In this document: positions 12,637 to 24,654 of the stretch, one piece after another
Layout of the letters: every line of letters begins with the position of its first letter
How positions within the stretch are numbered: the first letter of the stretch is position 1
NCBI GenBank assembly: GCA_024195585.1
Contig: SWBL01000031.1
Coordinates: 1 to 64,000 of the forward strand
Direction of reading: 5' to 3'
DNA: 64,000 nucleotides
Source: Aureobasidium sp. EXF-3400
Taxonomy: Eukaryota; Ascomycota; Dothideomycetes; Dothideales; Saccotheciaceae
Position numbers and translations under genes: made by a program
The notes under the pieces: model-generated
What the model saw: only the letters and a program-made list of their open reading frames with translations
Told to the model about the DNA's origin: nothing
The model's database searches: none

Positions 12637-13257
12637 ATGTCAGCCTTCAACTACGGTAGCACCTCCCCTATGGAAGCAAGAGCTGTCAACGCCATGTCGG
12701 TGCCCTGGATCCTTGTCAAGAGAGCTCTGCCAGGCATTGTCGGACGCCAAACAAGTCAGCCTCAATTCTTGTCAGCCAGAGACAGCATGGTTGCTATCCC
12801 AACAGTCTACTATGGCCTCGACAGCGGCCCTGGTGCTGGCACTGTCGTTGGCGCAACCCTCGGATCAGTCGCTGGTTTCATCCTCCTTGTCTGGCTTATC
12901 CAAACCCTCGCAAGCGGCCGCAACAAGCAACCCGACGAAGAAGTCATTATCCGTCACGAACGCTCGCCCAGAAGACGCCGCAGATCCGAGATGCGCTCCG
13001 TCAGCAGAGGACCTGAACGTATTATCCGTCAAGAAAGAATTGTCAGAGACTCGAGTCGCGCACCGCCGCCCATGAGAAGCAGCTTCGTTGTCGAGCCTGA
13101 AAGAAGAGTTGAGGGAGATGACATTGTCGAAGTCATCGAGGAGCAGTCAAGCGTCGCACCGAGAAGAAAGGGCAGTCGTAGAGGCAGTGGAACATACCGG
13201 TCAGTAGACCCTCTGTTGTATGGCGATCGAGGCTATGCACGCAGAGATGCGTACTAG
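12637..13257 (+). CDS. Single-pass membrane protein with a basic cytosolic tail, function unknown
   Basis: 206 residues, intronless. A Gly-rich lead-in (GLDSGPGAGTVVGATLGS) runs into one hydrophobic segment, VAGFILLVWLIQTLA, at about residues 70-90. It is followed by a tail rich in Arg (SPRRRRRSEMRS, RGPERIIRQERIVRDSS) with an acidic patch EGDDIVEVIEEQ and a second basic patch PRRKGSRRGS. There is no cleavable signal, so it is probably a type III or signal-anchor protein with the Arg-rich tail in the cytosol. This architecture recurs in uncharacterised Dothideomycete proteins; no function is known to me. An alternative start is the ATG at 12694. Confidence 0.7.
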   Translation: MSAFNYGSTSPMEARAVNAMSVPWILVKRALPGIVGRQTSQPQFLSARDSMVAIPTVYYGLDSGPGAGTVVGATLGSVAGFILLVWLIQTLASGRNKQPDEEVIIRHERSPRRRRRSEMRSVSRGPERIIRQERIVRDSSRAPPPMRSSFVVEPERRVEGDDIVEVIEEQSSVAPRRKGSRRGSGTYRSVDPLLYGDRGYARRDAY

Positions 13258-13914
13258 TCTCGAGAAGTCTATATCATATGTGCAGCAGGCTAATGTGCCT
13301 TCGTAGACACAGATGAACGAGGACAAAACGGAACTCAAATCGACTGTCTGCTCGAAGCTCCTGCCTTCGCAACCAACGCAACGCAACGCAACGCAACGCA
13401 ACGAAGCTCGACATTTGACTTTTGACGGGAATGTATGATAATGGGAGCATGGCGTTCTGACTTTGGTGGATTTGCTGCACATAAACAATGGGAGCCGAGA
13501 GGGCCTTCTACGGAAGGCGGTATTATGGAGTTTGCGATTTTCGCTTTTTTCTTCTTTTTTCACCGCTTCGTCAGTAGTCGTACTTCAGTACATACTTCTG
13601 ACTTTGATCGATTAGACTCGAATTTTTTTCTTTCTGCCTAGAATGACTCTTCGCATTCTCATGTGATGTGTCGATGAAAACGATCATGAGGAGGAAAGCA
13701 CTGGTGACAAAGACATGAATGGGCAGCTTCCCCAGATTTTGGGTGACGTTGTTTGAACTTTCTCGTCAGGCAGGCACGCACGACTCGGCGAGGCCGCCTG
13801 TCGACGTTGCATCTCTGAGACCAACTTGCTCTTTTCCAAGCAGTCGCTTCCTCGACAACAACTTGTTCCTTCTCACTTCGCTGCCTGCACGCATCTAAAA
13901 GGCAGACCGCAGCC
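13258..13914. other. Intergenic with a CAACG microsatellite
   Basis: No gene. It contains the pentanucleotide repeat at 13374-13403, a T/C-rich tract near 13545-13565, and the promoter of SEC18. Confidence 0.6.
13374..13403. repeat. Microsatellite (CAACG)x6
   Basis: Six perfect copies of CAACG, about 115 bases after the stop codon of the membrane-protein gene, probably in its 3' UTR. Confidence 0.95.
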
Positions 13915-16348
13915 ATGTTCAATCGTAACAACATACCAAACCCATTCGGAAGCAGCGGCCAACAGCAGCCCCTCCCACCGCGCCGCCCTCAGCAACCCCC
14001 GCCAACATATCACGACCAGAAGACCTCCAGACCAGCGGCTAGAGCAATGAGGTTACGCCCATATCAGCTAAAAGAGTCGACCTTTGTCTTCGGCAACATG
14101 TCAGTCTCAGTCATCCTTCGAGCCTCGACTTACACACCTCCTGTTGTCCAAGACTTAAGCTAACCTCTGTCTGTATTCTAGATGCGCCGTATCGCCTCAA
14201 GACTTCGCACCAAACCCCGATGGTAGCGATCTATACCTCCTTATCAATGGCTTCTTCGTCATCTCAGCCCGCATCAAGGATGGTTTCCCTGCCGGTCACA
14301 TTAGCATGTCTGACCCTCAACGAACATGGATGCAAATCGCCCTGACCGACGAGATCGACGTTCAGTTCTATGATGCCTTCGCCCAGGGTGCTTCAAGCTA
14401 CCTTGGTAACCTCGATATTGAAGTCGGCTTTGCTGGAAGAAAGTCAACCGAAACCCCCTACGATCAAGATCAGCTCGCTGCTGCTTTCATCAAAAACTTC
14501 CGCAACCAGATCTTTGCGCCTAGTCAACAACTGCTCATGGATTACCAGGGCATTCCTCTACGTATGGTAGTCAAGACGGTGGAGCTGGTTGACTTGTCTA
14601 TGAAGAGCGAGTCTCAAGCTCCTTCACCAGACCCGCGTTCTCGTGGCATTTTGACACAGGAGACACTCATCAACTACTACAAGGACATCAAGACCGGTAT
14701 CAACATCAAGGGCTCCAACCGTCGTCCAGCTGCCAATTCAGTCGTCCGACCCGACTTCAAGTTCGAGAACATGGGCATTGGTGGTCTTGACACTGAATTC
14801 GCCGCCATCTTCCGTCGTGCCTTCGCCTCGAGAATCTTCCCGCCCGGCCTTGCCGACAAGCTCGGTATCCAGCACGTTCGTGGTATCCTCCTATACGGTC
14901 CTCCCGGAACCGGTAAAACCTTGATTGCTAGACAGATCGGAAAGATGCTCAACGCCAGAGAGCCAAAGGTCATCAACGGCCCTGAAGTCCTTAACAAGTA
15001 TGTTGGCCAATCTGAAGAGAACATCAGAAAGCTCTTTGCAGACGCCGAGAAAGAGTACAAGGAGAAGGGAGACGAGTCTGGTCTACACATCATTATCTTC
15101 GATGAACTGGATGCCGTCTGCAAGCAGAGAGGCTCCGGAGCTGGTGGCGGTACTGGTGTTGGTGACAGTGTCGTCAACCAGTTGCTCTCCAAGCTTGATG
15201 GTGTTGATCAACTGAACAACATTCTGCTCATCGGTATGACCAACAGAAAGGACATGATCGATGAAGCCCTTCTTAGATCTGGTCGTCTCGAAGTACACAT
15301 GGAGATTTCATTGCCCGACGAGCACGGCAGAGCCCAGATCCTCAAGATTCACACTACTAAAATGCGCGAAAACAACGTCATGGGCGACGATGTCAATCTA
15401 CAAGAACTTGCTCAGCTGACACGCAACTTCAGTGGTGCCGAGATCAGTGGTTTAGTCAAGAGTGCCTCAAGTTTCGCCTTCAATCGTCATATCAAGGTTG
15501 GAACACTGGCTGCAATTGACGAGAAGAACATCGCCAACATGAAAGTCATGCAACAAGATTTCTTGAACGCTCTCAATGAAGTACAGCCTTTGTTTGGTGT
15601 ATCCGAAGAAGAACTTGACCGCTGTGTTGAGGGTGGTATCATCCACTTTGGCAAGCACGTCGACAGCATTCTTGAGCGTGGTCGTCTCTTCGTCAACCAA
15701 GTCCGTTCTGGAGATACGCCTCTACTTTCTGTATTGCTCTACGGTCCTCGCGGAAGCGGCAAGACTGCACTAGCGGCAAAGATGGCGCTTGACTCGGAAT
15801 TCCCATTTATCAAACTCATCAAGCCTGTTGACATTGTTGGCATGAACGAGATCCAGAAGATTCAATACATCCAAAAGGTCTTCACAGACGCATACAAGAG
15901 TCCTCAAAATGTTCTGGTTCTAGACAACATTGAGCTGCTCATCGATTGGGTGCCAGTAGGACCTCGCTTCAGTGCAAGCGTGCTGGCTGCCTTGAAGGGT
16001 ATGATGCAGAACAAGCCGCCAAAGGGCCGACCCCTACTTATCTTTGCTACGACATCTTCGCGCAGTGTGCTGCAACAGCTACAGCTTGAGTTCTCCGCAC
16101 AGGTTGCAGTACCCAACGTTCAAACACAATCTGAACTGGCAGTCATCATGAAGCAGAGTGGTGTCTTCAGCGATTCTGACATCAACCGCGCGATGGGAGA
16201 GATTGAGGAGACTACGGGCTCAAAGACGATCAATGTTGGAGTATCGAGCATATTGCTAGCCATCCAGACGGCCAAGCAAGATCAAGACAAGACTGGCAGG
16301 TTTGCTGAAGTGCTGAGTGAGATGTGTGCGGATAATGCGGTCATGTAG
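13915..16348 (+). CDS. sec18: Vesicular-fusion ATPase SEC18 (NSF)
   Basis: Hexameric AAA+ ATPase that, with alpha-SNAP (Sec17), disassembles SNARE complexes after membrane fusion. 783 residues from two exons: 13915-14099 and 14182-16348. The intron at 14100-14181 (82 nt, donor GTCAGT, acceptor CTAG) joins STFVFGN to ICAVSPQDFAPNPDG in the N-domain. D1 has Walker A GPPGTGKT near residue 300, Walker B IIIFDELDAVC and the arginine-finger region LLRSGRLEVHME. D2 has Walker A GPRGSGKT near residue 583 and a degenerate Walker B VLVLDNIELL, as expected for the structural D2 ring. The N-terminal 45 residues are Pro/Gln-rich linker. Expected to be essential and constitutive. Confidence 0.97.
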
Positions 16349-18561
16349 GAGTATGTAAAACGAACCACAAAGACTAGACATCCCTGAATAGCGTAGACAC
16401 GAGCAAATCAGTATCATAATAATGCGACCATGCCGCTCAACTTTCCGATTTGTTTGCTGCAGCTCACTGTCTCTGTGACTTTCTCCTGTACCTTAGAGAC
16501 AAAAAGAGATGACGGGACAACACGGAACTGTCGCTTACTCGCACTCAGGACGACTGCGTAAGACTTGCAGGTCGCAGATGGCTCGAAACTACGTGGATAC
16601 TGAGATTACTCACCCTTAGTTAGGAGAGTCGGGAGCCTTTGATGCTCGCTCCGTATCCGGATCAAGTAACTGCAAAGTAGACCTTGAGGAAGCTTCGATC
16701 CGTAGCACTCATGCACGGAGAATTAGGGCAAAAGCGACTACTCGTTGCGTGCGTCCAATCTCTCTTACAGTTGCCCGAGTTTCAACGATGCCTAATCGCT
16801 TCATCTCCTGTTGCTTGGGCAGGCTTCCTTCGAGATCCTTCGAGAGGCAAGGGGGGCCATGCGAATCGGCTTCCCGTCGCCATAACACAATTGGGGGAAA
16901 AAATTTCTTCTAGTGCTTTTGTTTAGGGTACGAGCGCACAGCATTAGTGGTAGTTAGGTAGTAGCAGGTTCCGAGGGTAACAAATCCAAGCCATTTTTTC
17001 TTTTCTCTATTTGCATGTGACAGTCAAGAAGGGATGACATTTTTGACGCGCAAATACGAAAGGGAGCAGGAGGATTGGTGCGAAAGGGAAAAAGTTCGAT
17101 TGATTCTTCTGGGCTCTGGAGATGAAAATCATAATACATTAAAAAGAACGAAGGGTTGGATCTCGTATCTGAAAAGGAGGAAAAGGTAATTATTGGCGAA
17201 CGAGTGTAAGAAAGACGACAGAGACACCTTTTCGCAGTGGAGTGGAGGTTACATGAAGTGAATAGGACTCATCAGCTGAGGGGCTTGGCAAAGAGGACTC
17301 GGCCACGTCGTCTACCTCGCAAAAGCAGCTCGACATGGAAATGATGTGATTCAGGAAGCCGAAAATATCACCTTGGGTTCAACAGAGTTGCGACCGACAT
17401 GTTGCGTACGTGCGAGCACCGTATGTGGTTGTCCGGCTCCCGCTTGCGGCCAAGGAATGACGCTGGAGGGAGGGCACAGCCGATCCTCCGTCAATGTCTG
17501 TACTACTCGGAGTACTGCATAAGTACTGTACCTTTGCAATTCTCATCACATATCATTTCCGTATTCAGAGAGCACAAGAATGATCGTCTTGAAAAACATT
17601 GAAATGAGGAAGGAAGTCAAGCGTGAGGGCCACGTGCAGCCACGAGTGAGCATGAGATGATGGACCTCTTTTTTTGCCTGAATGCAGTTGCATCCTTGTC
17701 GCCCATCTTGCTACTCGGATACACAAGTCGACTTCTTTTGTTCTTGTGTCTCCTTCCCATTGCTGGGACCACCACCACAGAGGTCTAAGCCACTGATCTT
17801 TTCCTGCACCTACGTATGTGCGATCATCTTTCCGTTGCCCGACATCAGCGCAAGCCCGACTTTTCCGTGCAAGACATCATACCCACCAAATGTAAAGCTC
17901 GCTTCGAGGAGAGCATGGAAGCCGTCGTCATATCTTCTTCTTTGCCACATGTTGACGACTGTCACACGGAATGATTTGTCTGCAACAAACTTGCCTCAAG
18001 TCAACTTCGGTCGCCATAGCGTCTTGCTTAGGCTCCTCCGCAACTTCATGCAACGATGCAAACCCGGTAAACGTCTCCCATGAGCGGTGAGGTGTCCCTG
18101 CAGAACGAGGTAAAGAGATGCTGGTAGACTCGCAGCAGCGCAATGCGTGAGGCGGCGCCTCTGCGGGAGTCACCGTCCACCTCCAAGCGCGTACCGATGC
18201 AAGCCTCGTCAAAAGTCAAGTGTCCAAGAAGGTTGGATGTGGACGAGGATCAAAACATGGCTGGCTGCCCTCCAAACCGTAACGATTCAGAAACATCAAG
18301 TCTAGACCCACACCAATCTCATAAGACGGGAGGTTGCTTGCTCCCAAAGCATCGAGACCTGTAAAGTCGTTTATCGAAAAGAGCGTGTATGACGGAAGTC
18401 CCTGCCTCGCGAGAAGCCACGACGGGTGAACTGTTGTGTTTCAAGTTGATCGAAAGAGAAGTCCACACACCCCAGCCCAACGGGAAGCGCGCAAGAACGG
18501 GCGGCGCGTAAGACAGGTTGGAGCGATTCGGAAATTTGATCTCGCCCCTGCTTGCGCTTAA

Positions 18562-18579
18562 GCTGCTGCTGCTGCTGCT
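18562..18579. repeat. Trinucleotide repeat (GCT)x6
   Basis: Six perfect GCT units within the gene-poor block; no coding frame is supported across it. Confidence 0.9.
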
Positions 18580-20356
18580 TGATGGAGCTCAACTCCTCGA
18601 CGGCTCTCCCGGCCACGGTCCACTGCTCAAGCAACCGCACCGGCCCTGCGCAATAACGGCCAAGTCAGGTGAAGCTTGTACTTGTCGGTCACACCGCATC
18701 GAGAGAGCTCTCCCGATCTAAACAGATGAAGCAGTGAGCACCTTTCGGTAGCATGTTCGCTTTTGGGCAAAGTGATGTGCAGCGCCACTATGGAAAAGGC
18801 ATCATCCTTGCAGAGATGGAAAGAATGTACCTGAGTAGCGTGGGACGTACGCAAAAGCGCAGAGACCACGAGTGCTACTTGTGTTGATCTTTTTGTCGAT
18901 CTCCTCGTGCGGCTTGCGCGAGTCGCAACGTGGAGTTGCCTTTTAGATATCGTACGAAGCGAGAAAAGAGTTCAAGCCTTGGACTGGGGTGCAACGTCCT
19001 GTCAGCAACCTTCTTCGCTTGCTGCTGAAAGTCGAGCCGTGACGGGGGGCTTTAGGCGAGTGGATCGCTGAGATGTCGCACACTTTCTCAACGGCCAGTC
19101 TAACGTTCGCACAGCCTACGCTGCTGCTTGCCGCAAAAACCGTTCAGACAATCGGATTTACTCTGCTTGTCTCATCCGGCTTGAAGAAGACCCGATGGAT
19201 GAACACGGACGGCGGGAAGTTCCTTATTTCGTGTACACCACGGCAGGATACGAGTAGTTCGCAAGGTGACAGCGGACATGGAACAAAAACAGGCACGAGA
19301 CATGATCAAAGCTCGAGTGCGGCTGCACGTAATGATATCCCATCACTACAAGAGTGACTCGTGCAGAAATCGAGAACAAGGGCATTTTACGATTTGTGGA
19401 GAAGCTCATCTGGGACATCGCAAGCCACAAAGCCGTAGGAAATAAAAGGGCTGCCATCATTTTGTCGATATTAGGAAAGCGCCTCGTCGGCCGATGCGAT
19501 GGAGTTCATACACGCCCAGCATTTTTAATATATGCCTTGTTGAGAGCTCGTTCAAGCAAGCAACAATGGCCGACAGCCGTTTCCAATGATCTGAAAAAGA
19601 CGTTCTTTGCGATCCGAGGAGTCAGGGCTCGCTCGGATCGAAAGTGATCAGCATGTGTTTTGACTGTCAAGGCTAGCCGCATGAGCATCGAAAAAGTCTC
19701 GTCTTGTCTATGGGTCTCGCAAAGGTGTGTGATTCAACTAGGCAGGAGCGTGCACAAGGAATGAAGTGATTGCGTGGTTTCTCCAGTTTTGAGCAGCTTG
19801 CAATTTCCCGGAGCTGCCGCAGTTCGCCAATATGTGTCAAGAGCTTGAAAGAGGTCATGAATCAATTCCTAATCTCGTTGCTCCAGTCTTGCCGAACCCA
19901 AAACATGGCGACGGACTGTTAGTATGGGTCCTTCTTGGAGCGATGTGATGACATGCATGGTGAGCACAGGTTGAGTTCTTGCTTGGATCTCACAATCTTG
20001 CGGAACAAGCGATGGCTGAGACGCCACTTGATTCTTGCGTATTGCCAAAGAGGAAAGGCCTACTTTGTTGTTCGTAAAACGGCTCCATGGCCCTCTATCT
20101 AACCAACCCTCCGGATTGAAAACTGATGGACCGTTGATGTTTCACGAAGACGTTCTGTCTGCCTGCCTGCCTCTATTGTTTGATCTCATACGCGAGCTTG
20201 CTCGATTCTGTTGTGTCGAGAGACAGCAGATGGTCCGAGAGACTTGCCATACTTATTAAGTGGACGCTATCGTCACGTAAGAAGCTCTAATGAGTTGTAG
20301 TTCTCGAGCCAGCCCTTGAACGTACATCAGAAGACGAGATTCAGACTCGAGCACCG

Positions 20357-20404
20357 ACCCTACTATCACCATCATCAGCATCAGCATCATCATATCATCA
20401 TTAT
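20357..20404. repeat. Imperfect CAT/CAG-rich repeat
   Basis: A run of about 48 bases made of CAT, CAG and ATC triplets with interruptions. It is simple-sequence DNA in the upstream region of the gene starting at 21023. Confidence 0.8.
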
Positions 20405-21022
20405 CTTCCGCACTCGTCGCACCCAGTTCTTCTTCGGCACCTCAGACGCGCGCGCCGGAGCTCAGTAATCAGCATTCATTAATTTTCTTTGGTCGCCCTG
20501 ACCCAAAGGAAACAGAGTGCTGGTGTTACATAGCGCATACAGCAGCTGCACTCGGTCTAGCCTGAACCAGTCATCGGGTCGTCCCTTGACGAGCGTGAAA
20601 GCATCCACCGAGCGACGGCCAGACCTGCCTTTTGATCGCGCGTGCTTCAAAACCCGGTCGCGGGCTAAAGCTGACTAGTTGCAACGGGTATACTAAGGCG
20701 AACGAATCAGTGTACCGATCTGCATCTGCATCAACATCACAACCCCCCTCCAGGGCAAAAGCAGGAGAGACGTCACGCAGCACACTCTCTTCCCAAAAAC
20801 TGTATGTTGCGCCCCCAGTCCTTTTTCTACGCCTTTAAATTTTTATTTTGGGCCGAACCCTCTCTTGCATTTCCACATCATTTCCTTTTAACCTTTGCTT
20901 GTGCCTGTCATTCTGAAACCACTTTCCCTGCCCTCGGATCGGTTCTCCTGTATATACCAAATTAATGCTCGGGATCGATCTGGTTCATTAAACCCAACCC
21001 CGGACCCAATCTAGGCTCGACC

Positions 21023-22393
21023 ATGTTGCTCACATTATCGCAGCCCGGGAAATCAGATTTTGGCGCACGTTCTACGCATGACTTTAAATCACCTCCGTTG
21101 CCCAGATACTCTCCAAAGTCTGTGATGAACGACGCTGTACGACCTCCACTGCCGGCCAGTATCACCCCGACCATGTCCAACCAACATAGAGGCTTGCCTC
21201 CACCAGCGGCCATGACCCTGCCGGATCCAGGGAGAGCCCCGCCAATGATTCCCCCGCCGCCACCACCTGCACCGGTGCAAGCGCCGGCGCATATCCACCA
21301 CGAAGCCCAGAGGGCGCAATGGCAGGACGAAGGGGAATCATCGCGTAGTTGGCATGCGACTCGGGTTGAAGAGGAGAGACGAAGGCAGGAGGAAGAGAAG
21401 ACACGGCAAGAGTCGTTGAGATTGGAGCAGAGACGAGTCGAGCATTCAATGTTGCGAGAGTCAATGCAGGGTGGCATTCCGCCGCATATGGTGCCCATGA
21501 TCTTTGCAGGAATTGGCGGTGCAAACCTCGCCAACTTCAGTCTCGAAGTGTTGCAACAATACACTGCCCAGCTACAAGCTGCTCAGCAACAGGTTCAGGC
21601 CGGACACGAAGATGCAAGGGAACGAAGAAGCATCAACCAGCCACCAGCCCCGTATGCATTGCCTTCGCAACCTCAGTCTCAGGCTCATGCCGGTGCTATG
21701 CCTCAACAACCTCCACCACCGCTGGCTGCTCATCAGACAACTTTCTCTGCCTTTCAGTCGACATCACCGCCAGGTAGACGAGGTCCTGCAGCGCCTCGGC
21801 CATCCGTGGCTCAATCGACCTTGCCTCGTCTGACGACGGGGGACATGCAGATCAACCCACCTCCATCTGCACCGAGCAGCGCTCACCCTCTGCATCAGAC
21901 TCAAACCATCCATCAAGACCAGCCGGCCTCGTCACCATCCATTTACTTCCACCACTGGGTGCCACCGACGTCACAGGCTGACTCCAAGTCGGGTAATCAG
22001 CCGCACACTCCAGTCACAGGCACAGGTGCATCGCAGAACTCTGAAGGCCACCACGCAGACAGCCCTCGCAAGCGCAAGAACCAGCAAGCTCATCAGCCAC
22101 CTCCGGCCCCATCGTCGTTTCCAGCTCAATCTCACTCCAGTCCAAGCTTTTCTACAACTTCTTCCGGACGTAAAGGTGGGCCTGCTCAAGATCTTGCCCG
22201 CAGCAATGCTTCGCCTCGCGCTATTTCCGGTGCTGGTCAGACTTCAAATCGTCGTGATAGTGGTGCTCCCGGTACGCATCTTGACTTTGTCTACGAACGC
22301 GGCATTCCGCCAAGCAAGAGTCAGCACCATCATCCATCGCATCACTCGACTGCGCCTCCGAGTCCAAAGAGAGATGCTCGTCACCCATACTGA
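21023..22393 (+). CDS. Large Pro/Gln/Ser-rich fungal protein, probably a nuclear regulator (possible DUF2722)
   Basis: Intronless, 456 residues. Low-complexity Pro-rich N-terminus (residues 60-95, including a PPPPPPAP run), then a charged coiled coil near 115-145 (RVEEERRRQEEEKTRQESLR), then a compact conserved-looking block GGIPPHMVPMIFAGIGGANL followed by a Gln-rich helix, then a long disordered tail. The tail holds a second conserved-looking block SPSIYFHHWVPP and the basic stretch SPRKRKNQQ, a candidate nuclear localisation signal. This combination recalls an uncharacterised fungal domain family that I recall as DUF2722; that name is uncertain. The start follows a long gene-free region typical of regulators. 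Confidence 0.7.
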   Translation: MLLTLSQPGKSDFGARSTHDFKSPPLPRYSPKSVMNDAVRPPLPASITPTMSNQHRGLPPPAAMTLPDPGRAPPMIPPPPPPAPVQAPAHIHHEAQRAQWQDEGESSRSWHATRVEEERRRQEEEKTRQESLRLEQRRVEHSMLRESMQGGIPPHMVPMIFAGIGGANLANFSLEVLQQYTAQLQAAQQQVQAGHEDARERRSINQPPAPYALPSQPQSQAHAGAMPQQPPPPLAAHQTTFSAFQSTSPPGRRGPAAPRPSVAQSTLPRLTTGDMQINPPPSAPSSAHPLHQTQTIHQDQPASSPSIYFHHWVPPTSQADSKSGNQPHTPVTGTGASQNSEGHHADSPRKRKNQQAHQPPPAPSSFPAQSHSSPSFSTTSSGRKGGPAQDLARSNASPRAISGAGQTSNRRDSGAPGTHLDFVYERGIPPSKSQHHHPSHHSTAPPSPKRDARHPY

Positions 22394-24654
22394 TCGCATG
22401 TTTCCTTGATCTTATTCGCTTCTTTTGAGGTCGCTTCTAGGGATCAAATGTCTAATGACCCTCATTGCCGACACTCTTTTTCTCCCACCCAGTTTTCATC
22501 CCCTGGCGCTGGAAACGCCATATCATGTTTCCATCTGCCTCTGGCCATTCGTTCACGAACAGCCCGAGCATACGAAGAGTTATGTTCAACATCTCCTCTC
22601 CTGCCTAATTTGTAATAGGCTCGAGGTCAACAAACCAACCTTTCATGGACGCCATTGAATTGGTCGCCCCTACCTCTTTGAGGAGCTTGCTCCTTTTCTT
22701 ACCATTGCTCCATTTCGATCTCCTTTGTGTGTTCAATCTTCTGACGAAGAATGATACCCCTTACCTTTTCTGATCTCGTCATCGACACAATTTTGCTGGC
22801 AAGTTCCATCTATATACGCCACACCATCGGTTGGCCTTTGAGCTGAGCTCGAAGCGTGTTTGCTCCTTTTGCTTTTCCACTTTCTCAACCGCTGGCATTT
22901 GATACTCTCTTGCAAGGATCGAGAGCTGGACATTGAAAACGGTATGGAAGTCAAGAGCCTAGGAGAAGCAAAGCATAGAAACATATCTTGAACAGGGCTG
23001 TTCCAAACACCATCTACGTCTTTCTTCATTTTAGATAGACTTGAAAAAAAAAGAAACAATTATATACAGTGCTCATTTCTGAATTCTCCCTTGTTACTTT
23101 TCTTCTGTCTCTTCCATCTGCTTGAACTCGTGATGTCTGTTCTCTCGACAGTCCGGTCTAGACCATCGTATATACCCAGGTACGACACATGCTGCAACAA
23201 GGGCAAGACACCACCACACTATGGAGAAAATCTCCGACCGTTTGGTCATTGGATTGACAAGGGTCCAGCTTTACTTAGCAGCGGAATGCTCACTCCTCTT
23301 TTGCAGGTGCCCTCATGTTCTGTCTCTGCCGTCCCGTGTCTCGGAGAAAAGATGGAAGTGAACCTACTGTTCTAGCATCAGCTCCAGCCCTTTCTTTCTC
23401 TTCAGCCGAACCTCGTTCTCAGCGTACATATTGTTTCGGCCCTACTTTTTGGGCCATGAATCTCCTTCCTTCCCACAACGGTGAGAGGGGTTTTTGGAAA
23501 ATTCCAAGAGGATGGTAGCATTCACTAGAGCCAAATGCTTGATGCTGAATCATTGCAGCCCCCCTAAGAGACGGCACGTAAGAAAATTTATTTGGGACGA
23601 TTGGAACAATAAGCGTTGTGAATGTTGCACTTTTCTTTGCCTACGTTGGTCAAATGTATCTTTGAGGTCAAAGTTGTACATATAACACAGAAGTGGTAAC
23701 AGGCAACATTGTGCATGGGTATCTAGCACTTGAAGTCAAGTCTAGCCGATACTTGTTATGGTAGGCAAGATCTGAGACAAGTGCAAAGTCTCTATCACGT
23801 CAACAGCGGGAAGAACAGCAGATTGTCAATAATGTCTCAGAAGACCTTATTGTACTCGAGCATCATCTTGGTTTTCCGCACACCAAGCATTTACTGCAAT
23901 TGGCACAATACACAGCAGATCTCTTTGATGGGTGTTTTGTTTGGCGAGATAAGAACAACGTGAGTGCATTATTCAGTCGAGGAAGGTTTGTTCGGTTAGA
24001 GTAGGTAGCTGACTAGCATACTCAGTCTATTGAATGCTGATACAAAGGAGTTTTTTGATAAAGGGGGGGTTAGTTATGAGTCGAGAATCTTCTTTGCTGC
24101 ACGCGCGTCCGAATCCGGGCAGCCATGACAAGTTGAACAAGTTGATAGTTTCGCTGGCTGCAAAAGGCAGGAGCATTGCTCTTGTGGAGATTGCGATAGG
24201 CAAGCATTTTTGGCGAACAAGCAGGGGGCAGTAAGGAAAAGAAAGGGCGATTTCTCGCAAAGAGAGTTGTTAATCGCATGCAGCAACAGCCTTCTCAGCC
24301 GCGGAGCAAATGTATATCTGATTCGTCTTATGTCCGGGATGGAGAAGAAGTGGTACGTGTGTGTCTGGTGATTGTTGCAGAGGGATCTGCTTTGCGGGAG
24401 CGCAGGCATGTTTGAACAGGAAGGAGATCTCCAGGTTCCAAGAAGATCGAATGCCAAGAGATTTGGCTGGAGAAGGAGGAAGTGCGAAGTTCGGCAGCTC
24501 TTGCATCAGGGCTTGGTGCTTGTTGGTGTGTTTCATCATTTTCGTCTTGATATCATCACATCACGGCTATCTATCCCGGAAGCTCTTGAAGCTCTTGAAG
24601 CTCGACCGACGCGTCGTCCCGTCCTTCAGCTGCACCAACCACGTGTCCCACAGA
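22394..24654. other. Intergenic 2.3 kb, 3' flank and MRM2 upstream region
   Basis: No convincing gene on either strand. The left side is probably a long 3' UTR of the Pro/Gln-rich gene. The right side, from about 24361, is open in frame with MRM2 but has no upstream in-frame ATG that adds conserved sequence. Confidence 0.5.

Larger units (their letters stand above)
16349..21022. other. Gene-poor 4.7 kb block upstream of the Pro/Gln-rich regulator-like gene
   Basis: No open reading frame here has recognisable homology, compositional bias or supporting splice signals; the longest candidates (94-133 codons) look random. Features seen are (GCT)6 at 18562-18579, a CAT/CAG-rich imperfect repeat at about 20357-20404, and a pyrimidine-rich TATA-bearing stretch (TGTATATACC near 20950) just before the next gene. 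Long upstream regions with long 5' leaders are common for fungal developmental regulators, so most of this is probably promoter and leader. An untranslated RNA cannot be excluded. Confidence 0.5.

Noticed and set aside
20357..20404. Regularly spaced CAT-rich units considered as a CRISPR-like or protein-coding His repeat
   Set aside because: Units are three bases with interruptions; there are no spacers and no open frame with start and context. It is simple-sequence DNA in a eukaryotic genome.
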